DNA from: an uncultured Synechococcus sp.
Lineage (GTDB): Bacteria; Cyanobacteriota; Cyanobacteriia; PCC-6307; Cyanobiaceae
Assembly (NCBI GenBank): GCA_937930135.1
Contig: CALGVO010000018.1
Location: 1 to 12,714 of the forward strand
Reading direction: 5' to 3'
Length of the DNA: 12,714 bases
Shown here: positions 1 to 6,288 of the stretch, piece after piece
How positions within the stretch are numbered: the stretch's first letter is position 1
Layout: the number at the start of each line of letters is the position of its first letter
Notes under the pieces: generated by a model
What the model was told of the DNA's origin: nothing
Databases searched by the model: none
What the model saw: the letters and a program-made list of their open reading frames with translations, nothing else
Program-made: the position numbers and the translations under genes

Positions 1-45
1 CAAGGTCTGGTGGCGTTGATTCTGGCCGGCTTCATTCCCTTCTGC

Positions 46-450
46 TCACACGTTGTCCTCTGGCTTGAGGATCGATTTCACGAATATCAGAATGCCTTCT
101 GCGATTGTTCGCGCCTGGGCGGAATCTTTGGCGTCAAACCGATCGACTGGAGCTTCGTCGTTTTGGGGATAACGGGTTTCGCTGCTCATTCTGCTGAGAG
201 CCTTGACATGCAGTTCTGTTAGAGCGTTGCTGTTGACTCCCTGTTGTTCCAGTGCGTTGATGAGTCGATCGAGAGAATGACTGTATGGCGGTAAGATGCC
301 AACAGAAATAAGGGCGCCTTTGAGTGCCTTCTCTGCGGCCTGGCTGTAGTGATAACAGGCCTGGCTGTGAAATCCTTTCGCCTCAGTGAGCTGGCCCACG
401 GCGAGATCGCTGTCTGCTTGCCTTAGCCAGGCTTGAACGCGTGTCGTCAT
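46..450 (-). CDS. HEPN-domain protein, partner of the adjacent nucleotidyltransferase
   Basis: A 134-aa all-helical-looking protein. The HEPN core is visible as ACYHYSQAAEKALKG (about residues 31-45) followed by PYSHSLDRL (55-63), the usual 'HxxQxAEKALK...tHdL' pattern. A TRYP motif sits at 92-95. The RNase motif RX4-6H seen in toxic HEPN proteins such as HepT is not present, so a nuclease role is doubtful; in this subfamily the protein may instead bind substrate or be the target of its partner. The start chosen is ATG at 450, which overlaps the stop of the upstream nucleotidyltransferase as ATGA, implying translational coupling; the open frame extends to 525 but only over the neighbour's coding sequence. 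The GC content is visibly lower than in the flanking photosystem genes, suggesting acquisition. The HEPN assignment is fairly secure; the biological role (toxin-antitoxin or other) is inference. Confidence 0.82.
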   Translation of the reverse strand: MTTRVQAWLRQADSDLAVGQLTEAKGFHSQACYHYSQAAEKALKGALISVGILPPYSHSLDRLINALEQQGVNSNALTELHVKALSRMSSETRYPQNDEAPVDRFDAKDSAQARTIAEGILIFVKSILKPEDNV

Positions 451-806
451 CCCTTCGCTAAGCACAGGGCATCTCGGCTGATTGCTTGCCAATAGGGATC
501 CTGGCTGCAGCGAAGCCGCTCCCATTCCGTTGTCGACAGTGCCAGCACATCGTCGGCTACTTGATGGCTCAACACCGCATCAGCCAAGGTCTCGGCAGCT
601 TCAGAAGTGGCGGCAATGGCGAGCATGTCGACATCGGAGTAAGCATCCCAATCTCCCCTCGCCAGAGAGCCAAACAGCCAGAGGCTGCCCCCGGGACAAC
701 AAACGACCAGTCGTTCAGCTGAGTTCCGAAGATTCGCAAGACGCCGTTGAAGTTTGCGTTCGCGGATCTCCGCCACTGTGTTGGAGTTGCTTGGAGGGGA
801 TGCCAT
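447..806 (-). CDS. Minimal nucleotidyltransferase (MNT/MntA-like), DNA polymerase beta superfamily
   Basis: A 119-aa protein with the signature GSLARGDWDAYSDVDML at residues 46-62. This fits the GSX10DXD motif of minimal nucleotidyltransferases, with G46-S47 for nucleotide phosphates and D58/D60 as metal ligands. Family members transfer nucleotides to protein or other acceptors; in characterised MntA-HepT pairs the enzyme AMPylates and neutralises the HEPN toxin. Here it is the first gene of a two-gene unit, overlapping the HEPN gene by 4 nt. The open frame can also start at TTG 812; ATG 806 was preferred. No good Shine-Dalgarno is seen for either. The fold and motif are clear. Whether this pair is a toxin-antitoxin module is inferred only from pairing, and the partner lacks the usual HEPN nuclease motif. 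Confidence 0.85.
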   Translation of the reverse strand: MASPPSNSNTVAEIRERKLQRRLANLRNSAERLVVCCPGGSLWLFGSLARGDWDAYSDVDMLAIAATSEAAETLADAVLSHQVADDVLALSTTEWERLRCSQDPYWQAISRDALCLAKG

Positions 807-848
807 GGCCAAAGCTTAAGCAGCTTGTTGCGCTCCAGCTGAAGCAAC

Positions 849-877
849 AAAAAACCCCCGCCTTGCGGCGAGGGTTT
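849..877 (-). terminator. Rho-independent terminator downstream of psbC
   Basis: Read on the minus strand, AAACCCTCGCC (877-867), loop GCAA, then GGCGGGGGTTT (862-852) form an 11-bp stem with one G-U pair, continuing into further T residues (851-849). It lies 26 nt after the psbC stop and in the right orientation to end the psbD-psbC transcript before the nucleotidyltransferase gene. Confidence 0.8.
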
Positions 878-902
878 GGGCAATGGCGAGTGATCGAAGC
901 GA

Positions 903-2291
903 TCAGTCGAGGTCGGGCATGGCCAGGGTGGGCTCGGCCTGACGGTCGATGCCTTTCTCAAAACCAGCAGCAGCAGCGCGGGCGCGGCCGGCATGCCAGA
1001 GGTGACCCACCAGGAAGAAGAAGGCGAGCACGAACTGGGTCGCGGCCAGCCACTGGCGGATGTTCACGAAGTTCACCGAGTTGGGCTCGGTGATGATGCC
1101 GCCCACGGAGTTGATCGACGCGTTGGGCGCGTGGGTCATGTACTCAGCAGCGCGACGCACCTGCCAGGGCTGGATGTCGTTCTGAAGCTTGTCGAGGCTC
1201 AGACCGTTGGGCCCACGCAGGGGCTCCAGCCAAGGACCACGGAAGTCCCAGAAGCGCATGGTTTCACCACCGAAGATGATCTCGCCGGTGGGGGAGCGCA
1301 TCAGGTACTTACCCAGACCGGTGGGACCCATGGCGGAACCGATGTTGGCGCCGAGGCGTTGGTCACGCACCAGGAAAGTGAAGCTCTGGGCCTGGGAGGC
1401 TTCGGCGTTGGTGGGGCCGTAGAACTCCGAGGGGTAGGCGGTGTTGTTGAACCAGATGTAGGCCGAGGCGATGAAGCTCATGAAGCTCAGGGCGCCGAGG
1501 CTGTAGCTCAGATAGGCCTCACCGTTCCAGATGAAGGCGCGACGCACCCAGCCGAAGGGCTTGGTGATCACGTGCCAGATGCCACCGAAGATCAGGGTCA
1601 GACCCAGCCAGATGTGGCCACCGATGATGTCTTCCATCGAGTTCACACCGATGATCCAGCCCTCGCCACCGAAGGGGGCGCGGAACAGATAACCGAAGAT
1701 CACACCGGGATCGAGGGTGGGGTTGGTGATCAGACGCACGTCACCACCGCCGGGGGCCCAGGTGTCGTAGACGCCACCGAAGAACATCGCCTTGAACACC
1801 AGCAGCAGCGCACCGACTCCGAGCAGGATCAGGTGGTAACCAATGATGTTGGTCATCTGGTTCTTGTCGCGCCAGTCCTGAGAGAAGAAGGTGGAGTAGT
1901 TCTCCAGGATCTCCGGACCGCGCAGGGCGTGGTACAGGCCGCCGAGTCCGAGAACGGCGGAGCTGATCAGGTGCAGCACACCCACCACGAAGAAGGGGTA
2001 GAGGTCGGTGACCTCACCACCGGGACCCACGCCGTAACCCAGGGTGGCGACGTGGGGGAACAGGATCAGACCCTGTTCATACATCGGCTTGTCGAAGGTG
2101 AAGTGGCTCACCTCGAACAGCATCATGGCGCCGGCCCAGAACACCATCAGGCCAGCGTGGGCCACGTGGGCGCCGAGAAGACGGCCGGACAGGTTGATCA
2201 AACGGGCATTGCCAGCCCACCAGGCATAGCCGGTGGAGTCGAGGTCTTTGCCGCCAGTGGCGACAAGACCAGCATCAAAGGGCGTTTCCAC
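903..2291 (-). CDS. psbC: Photosystem II CP43 chlorophyll-binding protein
   Basis: CP43 is the inner antenna of photosystem II in the thylakoid membrane and passes excitation to the D1/D2 centre. The 462-aa product has the typical start VETPF, then GKDLDSTGYAWWAGNARLI, six hydrophobic helices with histidines for chlorophyll, and the large lumenal loop containing GGETMRFWD (341-349). E343 and R346 there correspond to the Glu354/Arg357 ligands of the Mn4CaO5 cluster. The start is GTG at 2291: residue 1 of the family begins here, the GTG overlaps psbD by 17 nt, and a GAAGAGG Shine-Dalgarno lies 9 nt before it inside psbD. An open frame continues upstream to 2369 but only as psbD in another frame. 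Length is normal. It is co-transcribed with psbD and ended by the hairpin at 849-877. Confidence 0.98.
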   Translation of the reverse strand: METPFDAGLVATGGKDLDSTGYAWWAGNARLINLSGRLLGAHVAHAGLMVFWAGAMMLFEVSHFTFDKPMYEQGLILFPHVATLGYGVGPGGEVTDLYPFFVVGVLHLISSAVLGLGGLYHALRGPEILENYSTFFSQDWRDKNQMTNIIGYHLILLGVGALLLVFKAMFFGGVYDTWAPGGGDVRLITNPTLDPGVIFGYLFRAPFGGEGWIIGVNSMEDIIGGHIWLGLTLIFGGIWHVITKPFGWVRRAFIWNGEAYLSYSLGALSFMSFIASAYIWFNNTAYPSEFYGPTNAEASQAQSFTFLVRDQRLGANIGSAMGPTGLGKYLMRSPTGEIIFGGETMRFWDFRGPWLEPLRGPNGLSLDKLQNDIQPWQVRRAAEYMTHAPNASINSVGGIITEPNSVNFVNIRQWLAATQFVLAFFFLVGHLWHAGRARAAAAGFEKGIDRQAEPTLAMPDLD

Positions 2292-3330
2292 GGGGCAGAA
2301 CCTCTTCAGGGAAGACGAAGTTTTCGTGCGGCTGGTCAGCCGGTGCCATCCAGGCACGCAGACCTTCATTCAGAAGGATGTTTTTGGTGTAGAAGGTCTC
2401 GAATTCGGGATCTTCTGCAGCGCGGATCTCCTGCGACACGAAGTCGTAGGCGCGAAGGTTGAGGGCCAGGCCGATGATGCCGATGGAGCTGGTCCACAGG
2501 CCCATCACAGGCACAAACAGCATGAAGAAGTGCAGCCAGCGCTTGTTGGAGAAGGCGATCCCGAAGATCTGGCTCCAGAAGCGGTTGGCGGTGACCATCG
2601 AATAGGTCTCTTCTTCCTGGGTGGGTTCGAACGCCTTGAAGGTGTTCGACTGCTCACCGTCCTCAAACAGGGTGTTTTCCACGGTGGCGCCGTGGATGGC
2701 GCAGAGCAGGGCACCGCCGAGGATGCCGGCCACGCCCATCATGTGGAATGGGTTCAGGGTCCAGTTGTGGAAGCCCTGGAGGAAGAGCAGGAAGCGGAAG
2801 ATCGCTGCCACACCGAAGCTGGGCGCGAAGAACCAGCTGCTCTGGCCGAGGGGGTACATCAGGAAGACGCTGACGAACACCGCAATCGGGCCGGAGAAGG
2901 CGATGGCGTTGTAGGGGCGGATGCCGACGAGACGGGCGATCTCGAACTGACGCAGCATGAAGCCGATCAGGGCGAAGGCACCGTGGAGAGCCACGAAGGC
3001 CCAGAGGCCGCCGAGCTGACACCAGCGCACGAAGTCACCCTGGGCTTCAGGGCCCCAGAGCAGCAGGAGGCTGTGACCCATTGCATCGGCAGGGGTCGAC
3101 ACCGCAGCGGTGAGGAAGTTGCAACCTTCCAGATACGAGGAGGCGATGCCGTGGGTGTACCAGGAGGTGACGAAGGTGGTGCCGGTGAGCCAACCACCGA
3201 TGGCCAGATAGGCCGTGGGAAAGAGGAGGATGCCGGACCAGCCGACAAAAACGAAGCGGTCGCGCTTGAGCCAGTCATCGAGGACGTCGAACCATCCCCG
3301 CTGTGGCGCGCGTCCTACAGCGATCGTCAT
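2275..3330 (-). CDS. psbD: Photosystem II D2 reaction-centre protein
   Basis: D2 pairs with D1 to form the photosystem II reaction centre and binds P680 chlorophyll, pheophytin, QA and the non-haem iron. The product is 351 aa with five membrane helices. Key residues appear one position earlier than in the 352-residue reference: Y159 (redox-active TyrD), H188 (its partner), H196 (PD2 chlorophyll), H213 and H267 (iron ligands; H213 also faces QA). The N-terminus MTIAVGRAPQRGWFDVLDDW is the family's usual one, so ATG 3330 is secure. No Shine-Dalgarno precedes this ATG: the bases before it read TTCACCCTC. It is first gene of the psbD-psbC operon and is transcribed divergently from ycf4. No truncation or unusual residue was seen. 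Confidence 0.98.
   Translation of the reverse strand: MTIAVGRAPQRGWFDVLDDWLKRDRFVFVGWSGILLFPTAYLAIGGWLTGTTFVTSWYTHGIASSYLEGCNFLTAAVSTPADAMGHSLLLLWGPEAQGDFVRWCQLGGLWAFVALHGAFALIGFMLRQFEIARLVGIRPYNAIAFSGPIAVFVSVFLMYPLGQSSWFFAPSFGVAAIFRFLLFLQGFHNWTLNPFHMMGVAGILGGALLCAIHGATVENTLFEDGEQSNTFKAFEPTQEEETYSMVTANRFWSQIFGIAFSNKRWLHFFMLFVPVMGLWTSSIGIIGLALNLRAYDFVSQEIRAAEDPEFETFYTKNILLNEGLRAWMAPADQPHENFVFPEEVLPRGNAL
2289..2307 (-). promoter_or_regulatory. Internal Shine-Dalgarno that sets the GTG start of psbC
   Basis: On the minus strand GAAGAGG (2307-2301) is followed after 9 nt by GTG (2291-2289). This lies within the last codons of psbD and decides the psbC start, as in other cyanobacteria and chloroplasts where psbC begins at a GTG inside psbD. 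Confidence 0.75.
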
Positions 3331-3362
3331 GAGGGTGAACGGTGCGGAAACCCGCAGGCTGT

Positions 3363-3391
3363 GGGATACCAGGCGACCTTAACAATCTCAA
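3363..3391 (-). promoter_or_regulatory. Candidate promoter of psbD-psbC
   Basis: On the minus strand TTGAGA (3391-3386) is separated by exactly 17 nt from TATCCC (3368-3363), preceded by TG one base away, which gives an extended -10 (TGGTAT). It would start transcription about 25 nt before the psbD ATG. The -10 hexamer is weak (3 of 6 consensus bases), so this is a candidate only. Confidence 0.35.
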
Positions 3392-3490
3392 CGCGGTGTG
3401 TGAGGACGAGATCCGGCAGCTGAAATCCGTTGTATTGAAACGCATCTCCTGCCGTTCGGAGGTCACAATGGTCGCTTCTTCGGGGCTCCG

Positions 3491-4027
3491 ATGGCGGCCG
3501 ATCTGCTCGAACAACCGGTGGTGGGATCCCGCCGCCTTTCCAATGTGCTGGTGGCGCTGATGGTCAGCATCGGCGGTATCGGCTTTCTGTTTGCCTCGCT
3601 CTCCAGCTACCTGGGTCGCGATCTTCTGCCCCTGGGACACCCCGCCGGCCTGGTGTTTGTTCCTCAGGGCCTCGTGATGGGCCTCTACAGCATCGCTGCG
3701 GCCCTGCTGGCCACCTACCTCTGGACGGTGATTGCCATTGACGTGGGCGCCGGTACCAACCGTTTTGACAAAACCGCCGGTGTGGTCACGATTTCCCGGC
3801 GTGGCTTCCGCAAGCCGATCAGCGTGGAGATTCCTCTGAAGGACGTGAAAGCCGTGAAGGTGGAAGTGCGCGATGGCTTCAACACGCGCCGGCGTGTGTC
3901 TCTGCGTGTGCAGGGGCGCCGCGACATGCCGCTGACCCGTGTGGGAGAGCCCCTGCCCCTGGCCCAGCTCGAACAGGATGGGGCGGAACTGGCCCGTTTT
4001 CTCGGCGTCAACCTCGAAGGTCTCTGA
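3491..4027 (+). CDS. ycf4: Photosystem I assembly protein Ycf4
   Basis: Ycf4 is a thylakoid membrane factor that helps assemble photosystem I. The 178-aa product matches the picocyanobacterial form: an N-terminal LLEQPVVGSRRLSN segment, two membrane helices at about 18-38 and 62-86 separated by a short loop (LGRDLLPLGHP), and a soluble C-terminal part with NRFDKTAGVVTISRRGFR (90-107) and VEVRDGFNTRRR. ATG 3491 is the only good in-frame start; no ATG, GTG or TTG occurs in frame in the bases just upstream. It lacks a strong Shine-Dalgarno of its own, while a GGAGG at 3458-3462 points at an out-of-frame ATG at 3468. It is divergent from psbD and probably co-transcribed with the prolyl isomerase gene, whose ATG follows its stop after 3 nt. 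Confidence 0.95.
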   Translation: MAADLLEQPVVGSRRLSNVLVALMVSIGGIGFLFASLSSYLGRDLLPLGHPAGLVFVPQGLVMGLYSIAAALLATYLWTVIAIDVGAGTNRFDKTAGVVTISRRGFRKPISVEIPLKDVKAVKVEVRDGFNTRRRVSLRVQGRRDMPLTRVGEPLPLAQLEQDGAELARFLGVNLEGL

Positions 4028-4030
4028 GAG

Positions 4031-4723
4031 ATGAAGATGAAGCGTCAGTCTTGGATCACTTCGGCCCTGAGCCTGTTGCTGTGTCTGCCGCTGTTGGTGA
4101 GCTGCGCCCGCTCCACCACCGCTTCGGTTCCAGCCGGTTGCGTCCAGGCCAGCAGCCCCTGCCTCAAAGGAAAGGCGACGGTGCAGATGACCACCAATCG
4201 CGGTGCCATCACCCTGGAGATCAACGGCGATGCTGCTCCGGTCACCGCTGGCAACTTCGTGGATCTGGTGAAGCGCGGTGTTTACAACGGCACGGTGTTT
4301 CACCGGGTGGTGCGTGAGCCCGTTCCCTTTGTGGTGCAGGGCGGAGATCCCGCTTCGAAGGATCCCAAGACGCCCAAAAACAGCTACGGCACCGGCAGCT
4401 TTGTGGATCCCGCCACGGGGCAGGCCCGCTTCATACCGCTGGAGGTGAAATTCCGCGGCGAGGATCAACCCCGCTACGGCCGCGTCAGCGCCAATCCCAG
4501 TGATCTGCTGCAGATCGAGCTCGCCCATGAGCGAGGCGCTCTGGCGATGGCTCGCTCCCAGGCACCCGATTCCGCAAGCGCTCAGTTTTATATCGCCCTT
4601 CGGCCTCTGCCTGAACTCGATGGCCGTTACGCCGTGTTCGGGCGTGTGACCAAAGGTATGGAGGTGGTGGATGCGATCCAGCAGGACGACACAATCATCA
4701 AAGCCGAACTGCTCAAGCCCTGA
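4031..4723 (+). CDS. Cyclophilin-type peptidyl-prolyl cis-trans isomerase, predicted lipoprotein
   Basis: A 230-aa cyclophilin that should catalyse cis-trans isomerisation of X-Pro bonds. Residues 1-24 form a signal peptide (MKMKRQ, then a hydrophobic run) ending in LVSC with Cys25, a lipobox, so the mature enzyme is probably anchored on the lumenal or periplasmic face. The cyclophilin domain runs from about 49 to 228: FHRVV (90-94) with catalytic R92, QGGDP (103-107), LAMAR (171-175), SAQFYI (183-188) and LDGRYAVFGRV (196-206). Phe-to-Tyr in the usual QFFI is a mild variant. Further cysteines at 37 and 44 could form a disulfide. ATG 4031 starts 3 nt after the ycf4 stop; an in-frame ATG at 4037 is possible. 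The adjacency suggests a role in membrane or lumenal protein folding during photosystem assembly, which is inference. Confidence 0.92.
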   Translation: MKMKRQSWITSALSLLLCLPLLVSCARSTTASVPAGCVQASSPCLKGKATVQMTTNRGAITLEINGDAAPVTAGNFVDLVKRGVYNGTVFHRVVREPVPFVVQGGDPASKDPKTPKNSYGTGSFVDPATGQARFIPLEVKFRGEDQPRYGRVSANPSDLLQIELAHERGALAMARSQAPDSASAQFYIALRPLPELDGRYAVFGRVTKGMEVVDAIQQDDTIIKAELLKP

Positions 4724-4741
4724 TCGGTCCAGGCGATGGCT

Positions 4742-5272
4742 TCAGGCCGGCATCCGGTTGCCGCTGATCGCCGCCTTCAAAAGCTCAGTGTTCACACCGG
4801 AGGCTCGCTCCAGGGCCACCTTTCCGGTGCGGGCGATCTCGAGAATGCCGTAGGGGGCCATCAACCGTTCCAAGGCCACCAGTTTGCCCGGATCGCCCAC
4901 CACTTCCAGGGTGAGAGCTTCATCGGCTACGTCCACCACTTTGGCGCGGAACACCTGCACCAGATCAAAGATGGCGCTGCGCTGCTCCGCCGGCGCGGCC
5001 ACTTTCAGCAGCATCAGTTCCCTCTCCACCGCGGGAATCTGCGAGAGATCGAGCACCTGCAGCACATTCACCAGCTTGTCGAGCTGTTGGGTCATCTGTT
5101 GCAGGGTGTGGTCATCCCCATCCACCACCATGGTCAGCCGGGAGCGGCCGTCGGATTCCGCCGGCCCCACGGCCAGGCTGTCGATGTTGAAGCCCCGGCG
5201 GGCGAACAGGCCGGCGATGCGGCTGAGGGCGCCGGATTCGTCTTCCACCAGCACGGAAAGGGTGTGCTTCAT
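4742..5272 (-). CDS. ilvN: Acetolactate synthase small (regulatory) subunit
   Basis: This is the regulatory subunit of acetohydroxyacid synthase, which makes acetolactate and acetohydroxybutyrate for valine, leucine and isoleucine; it activates the catalytic subunit and gives valine feedback control. At 176 aa it has normal full length. The N-terminal ACT domain (about 3-75) shows the family signature DESGALSRIAGLFARRGFNI (11-30) followed by DSLAVGP; the C-terminal domain (about 83-160) contains RELMLLKVAAP and PYGILEIARTGKVALER. ATG 5272 overlaps the stop of the upstream hydrolase gene as ATGA, so the two are likely translationally coupled. It converges with the prolyl isomerase gene, with only 18 nt between them and no clear terminator. 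The symbol ilvH is also used. Confidence 0.96.
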   Translation of the reverse strand: MKHTLSVLVEDESGALSRIAGLFARRGFNIDSLAVGPAESDGRSRLTMVVDGDDHTLQQMTQQLDKLVNVLQVLDLSQIPAVERELMLLKVAAPAEQRSAIFDLVQVFRAKVVDVADEALTLEVVGDPGKLVALERLMAPYGILEIARTGKVALERASGVNTELLKAAISGNRMPA

Positions 5273-6288
5273 GCCCCTCGAACAGGCCCCACAGGAGTGT
5301 TGATGGGATCCAAACTACGGTCCAGCCAGGCCATCACCGTGGCGTGGAACTCTTCGGGCCGTTCATCGTGGGGGCAGTGGCCGCTCTCCTCCACCACCGC
5401 CAGCTCGAGCCAGGGGTGCTGGCGTTGCAGACGTTCTCCGATCAAGAAAGGCACGAAGCGATCCTGCCGGCCCCAGAGCAGCAGCAGGGGCGGTGCCTGT
5501 TCCTGGACGGCGAGTTGTTCCAGCAGGGCTGGTGCGGTGGCGCCACGCGGGCGCAAGGCCATGCCGATGCTCATCGCCCGCAGGGCGCGGGCCGCGCTGC
5601 TGCGTCGCGCCGGGCGGGCGATCAGGTGCTGCAGCTCCCGGTCGTGACGGATGGACCGCTGATAGGCCCCTTGCAGGCCCAGGCGCAACAGCCCGGTGCG
5701 GCTGATCACGGGCAGCAGCAGTTCCAGGGGTAAGAGACGCATCGCCAGCACCACCAGCGGCCGGCGAAGGCGCCGCCAGCGCCTGGGGCGCCGCAGGGGC
5801 AGCGGTTGGATCAGGGCTGGATCGGGCAGTGGAGCGGCCGCTACCGCCGCCACCAGATCGGGCCGGAGCACGGCAGCGGTGAGGGCGGTGAGCCCACCGA
5901 GCGAATGGCCCACCAGCACCGCAGGCCCCTTTGCCGGTGCCTCCACCACCTGCTCGAGGAAGGCGCTGACCTGGCGGCCCCAGAGTCGGTTGTCGAGCGG
6001 GCGCCGCCGCTGATGCCCTGGCTGGTCAGAGCGGCCGAACCCGATGAGATCGAGGCTGAAGACCCGAAAGCCGGCGGCGGCGAGCGGAGCGGCGTTGTGG
6101 CGCCAGTGGTCGCTGCTCGCTCCGAAACCGTGCAGCAGCACCAGCGGTCGCCCCTGCTCCGGGCCAAGGGCCCTCCAGTGGCTGCGCAGACCCTGCCAGT
6201 GCCAGTCGCCGCCGTCGCCCCAGTCGGCCCCGGTCTTGAGACCGCCGGATGCAGCCGTCGGAGCAATCTGGTGAGTGGTCGCCTCCAC
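5269..6288 (-). CDS. Alpha/beta-fold hydrolase
   Basis: A 339-aa alpha/beta hydrolase. The oxyanion motif HGFGAS is at 53-58, the nucleophile elbow GHSLGG at 127-132 with S129, the likely acid D276 in GRQDRFVP, and catalytic H304 in ESGHCPHDERPEEF. SLDLIGFGRSD (78-88) and the DNRLWG stretch (99-104) are typical of cyanobacterial and plastid hydrolases of this class. An Arg-rich cap region (166-177, RRPRRWRRLRRP) is unusual and basic. The substrate cannot be told from sequence. The start is a GTG at 6288; there is no in-frame alternative before the conserved part, so this start overlaps the divergent trm1 gene by 40 nt. Its stop overlaps the ilvN ATG by 4 nt, so it is the first gene of a two-gene unit with no obvious metabolic link to ilvN. 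Confidence 0.88.
   Translation of the reverse strand: MEATTHQIAPTAASGGLKTGADWGDGGDWHWQGLRSHWRALGPEQGRPLVLLHGFGASSDHWRHNAAPLAAAGFRVFSLDLIGFGRSDQPGHQRRRPLDNRLWGRQVSAFLEQVVEAPAKGPAVLVGHSLGGLTALTAAVLRPDLVAAVAAAPLPDPALIQPLPLRRPRRWRRLRRPLVVLAMRLLPLELLLPVISRTGLLRLGLQGAYQRSIRHDRELQHLIARPARRSSAARALRAMSIGMALRPRGATAPALLEQLAVQEQAPPLLLLWGRQDRFVPFLIGERLQRQHPWLELAVVEESGHCPHDERPEEFHATVMAWLDRSLDPINTPVGPVRGA

Noticed and set aside
993..2462. Long plus-strand frame opposite psbC (489 codons)
   Set aside because: It is the antisense image of psbC/psbD, with low-complexity His/Gly/Glu-rich translation typical of the opposite strand of a GC-rich gene.
2233..3423. Plus-strand frame opposite psbD (396 codons)
   Set aside because: Antisense of the securely identified D2 gene; composition unlike any known protein.
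3275..4528. Minus-strand frame of 417 codons opposite ycf4 and the isomerase
   Set aside because: Antisense of two well-supported genes, no recognisable domain.
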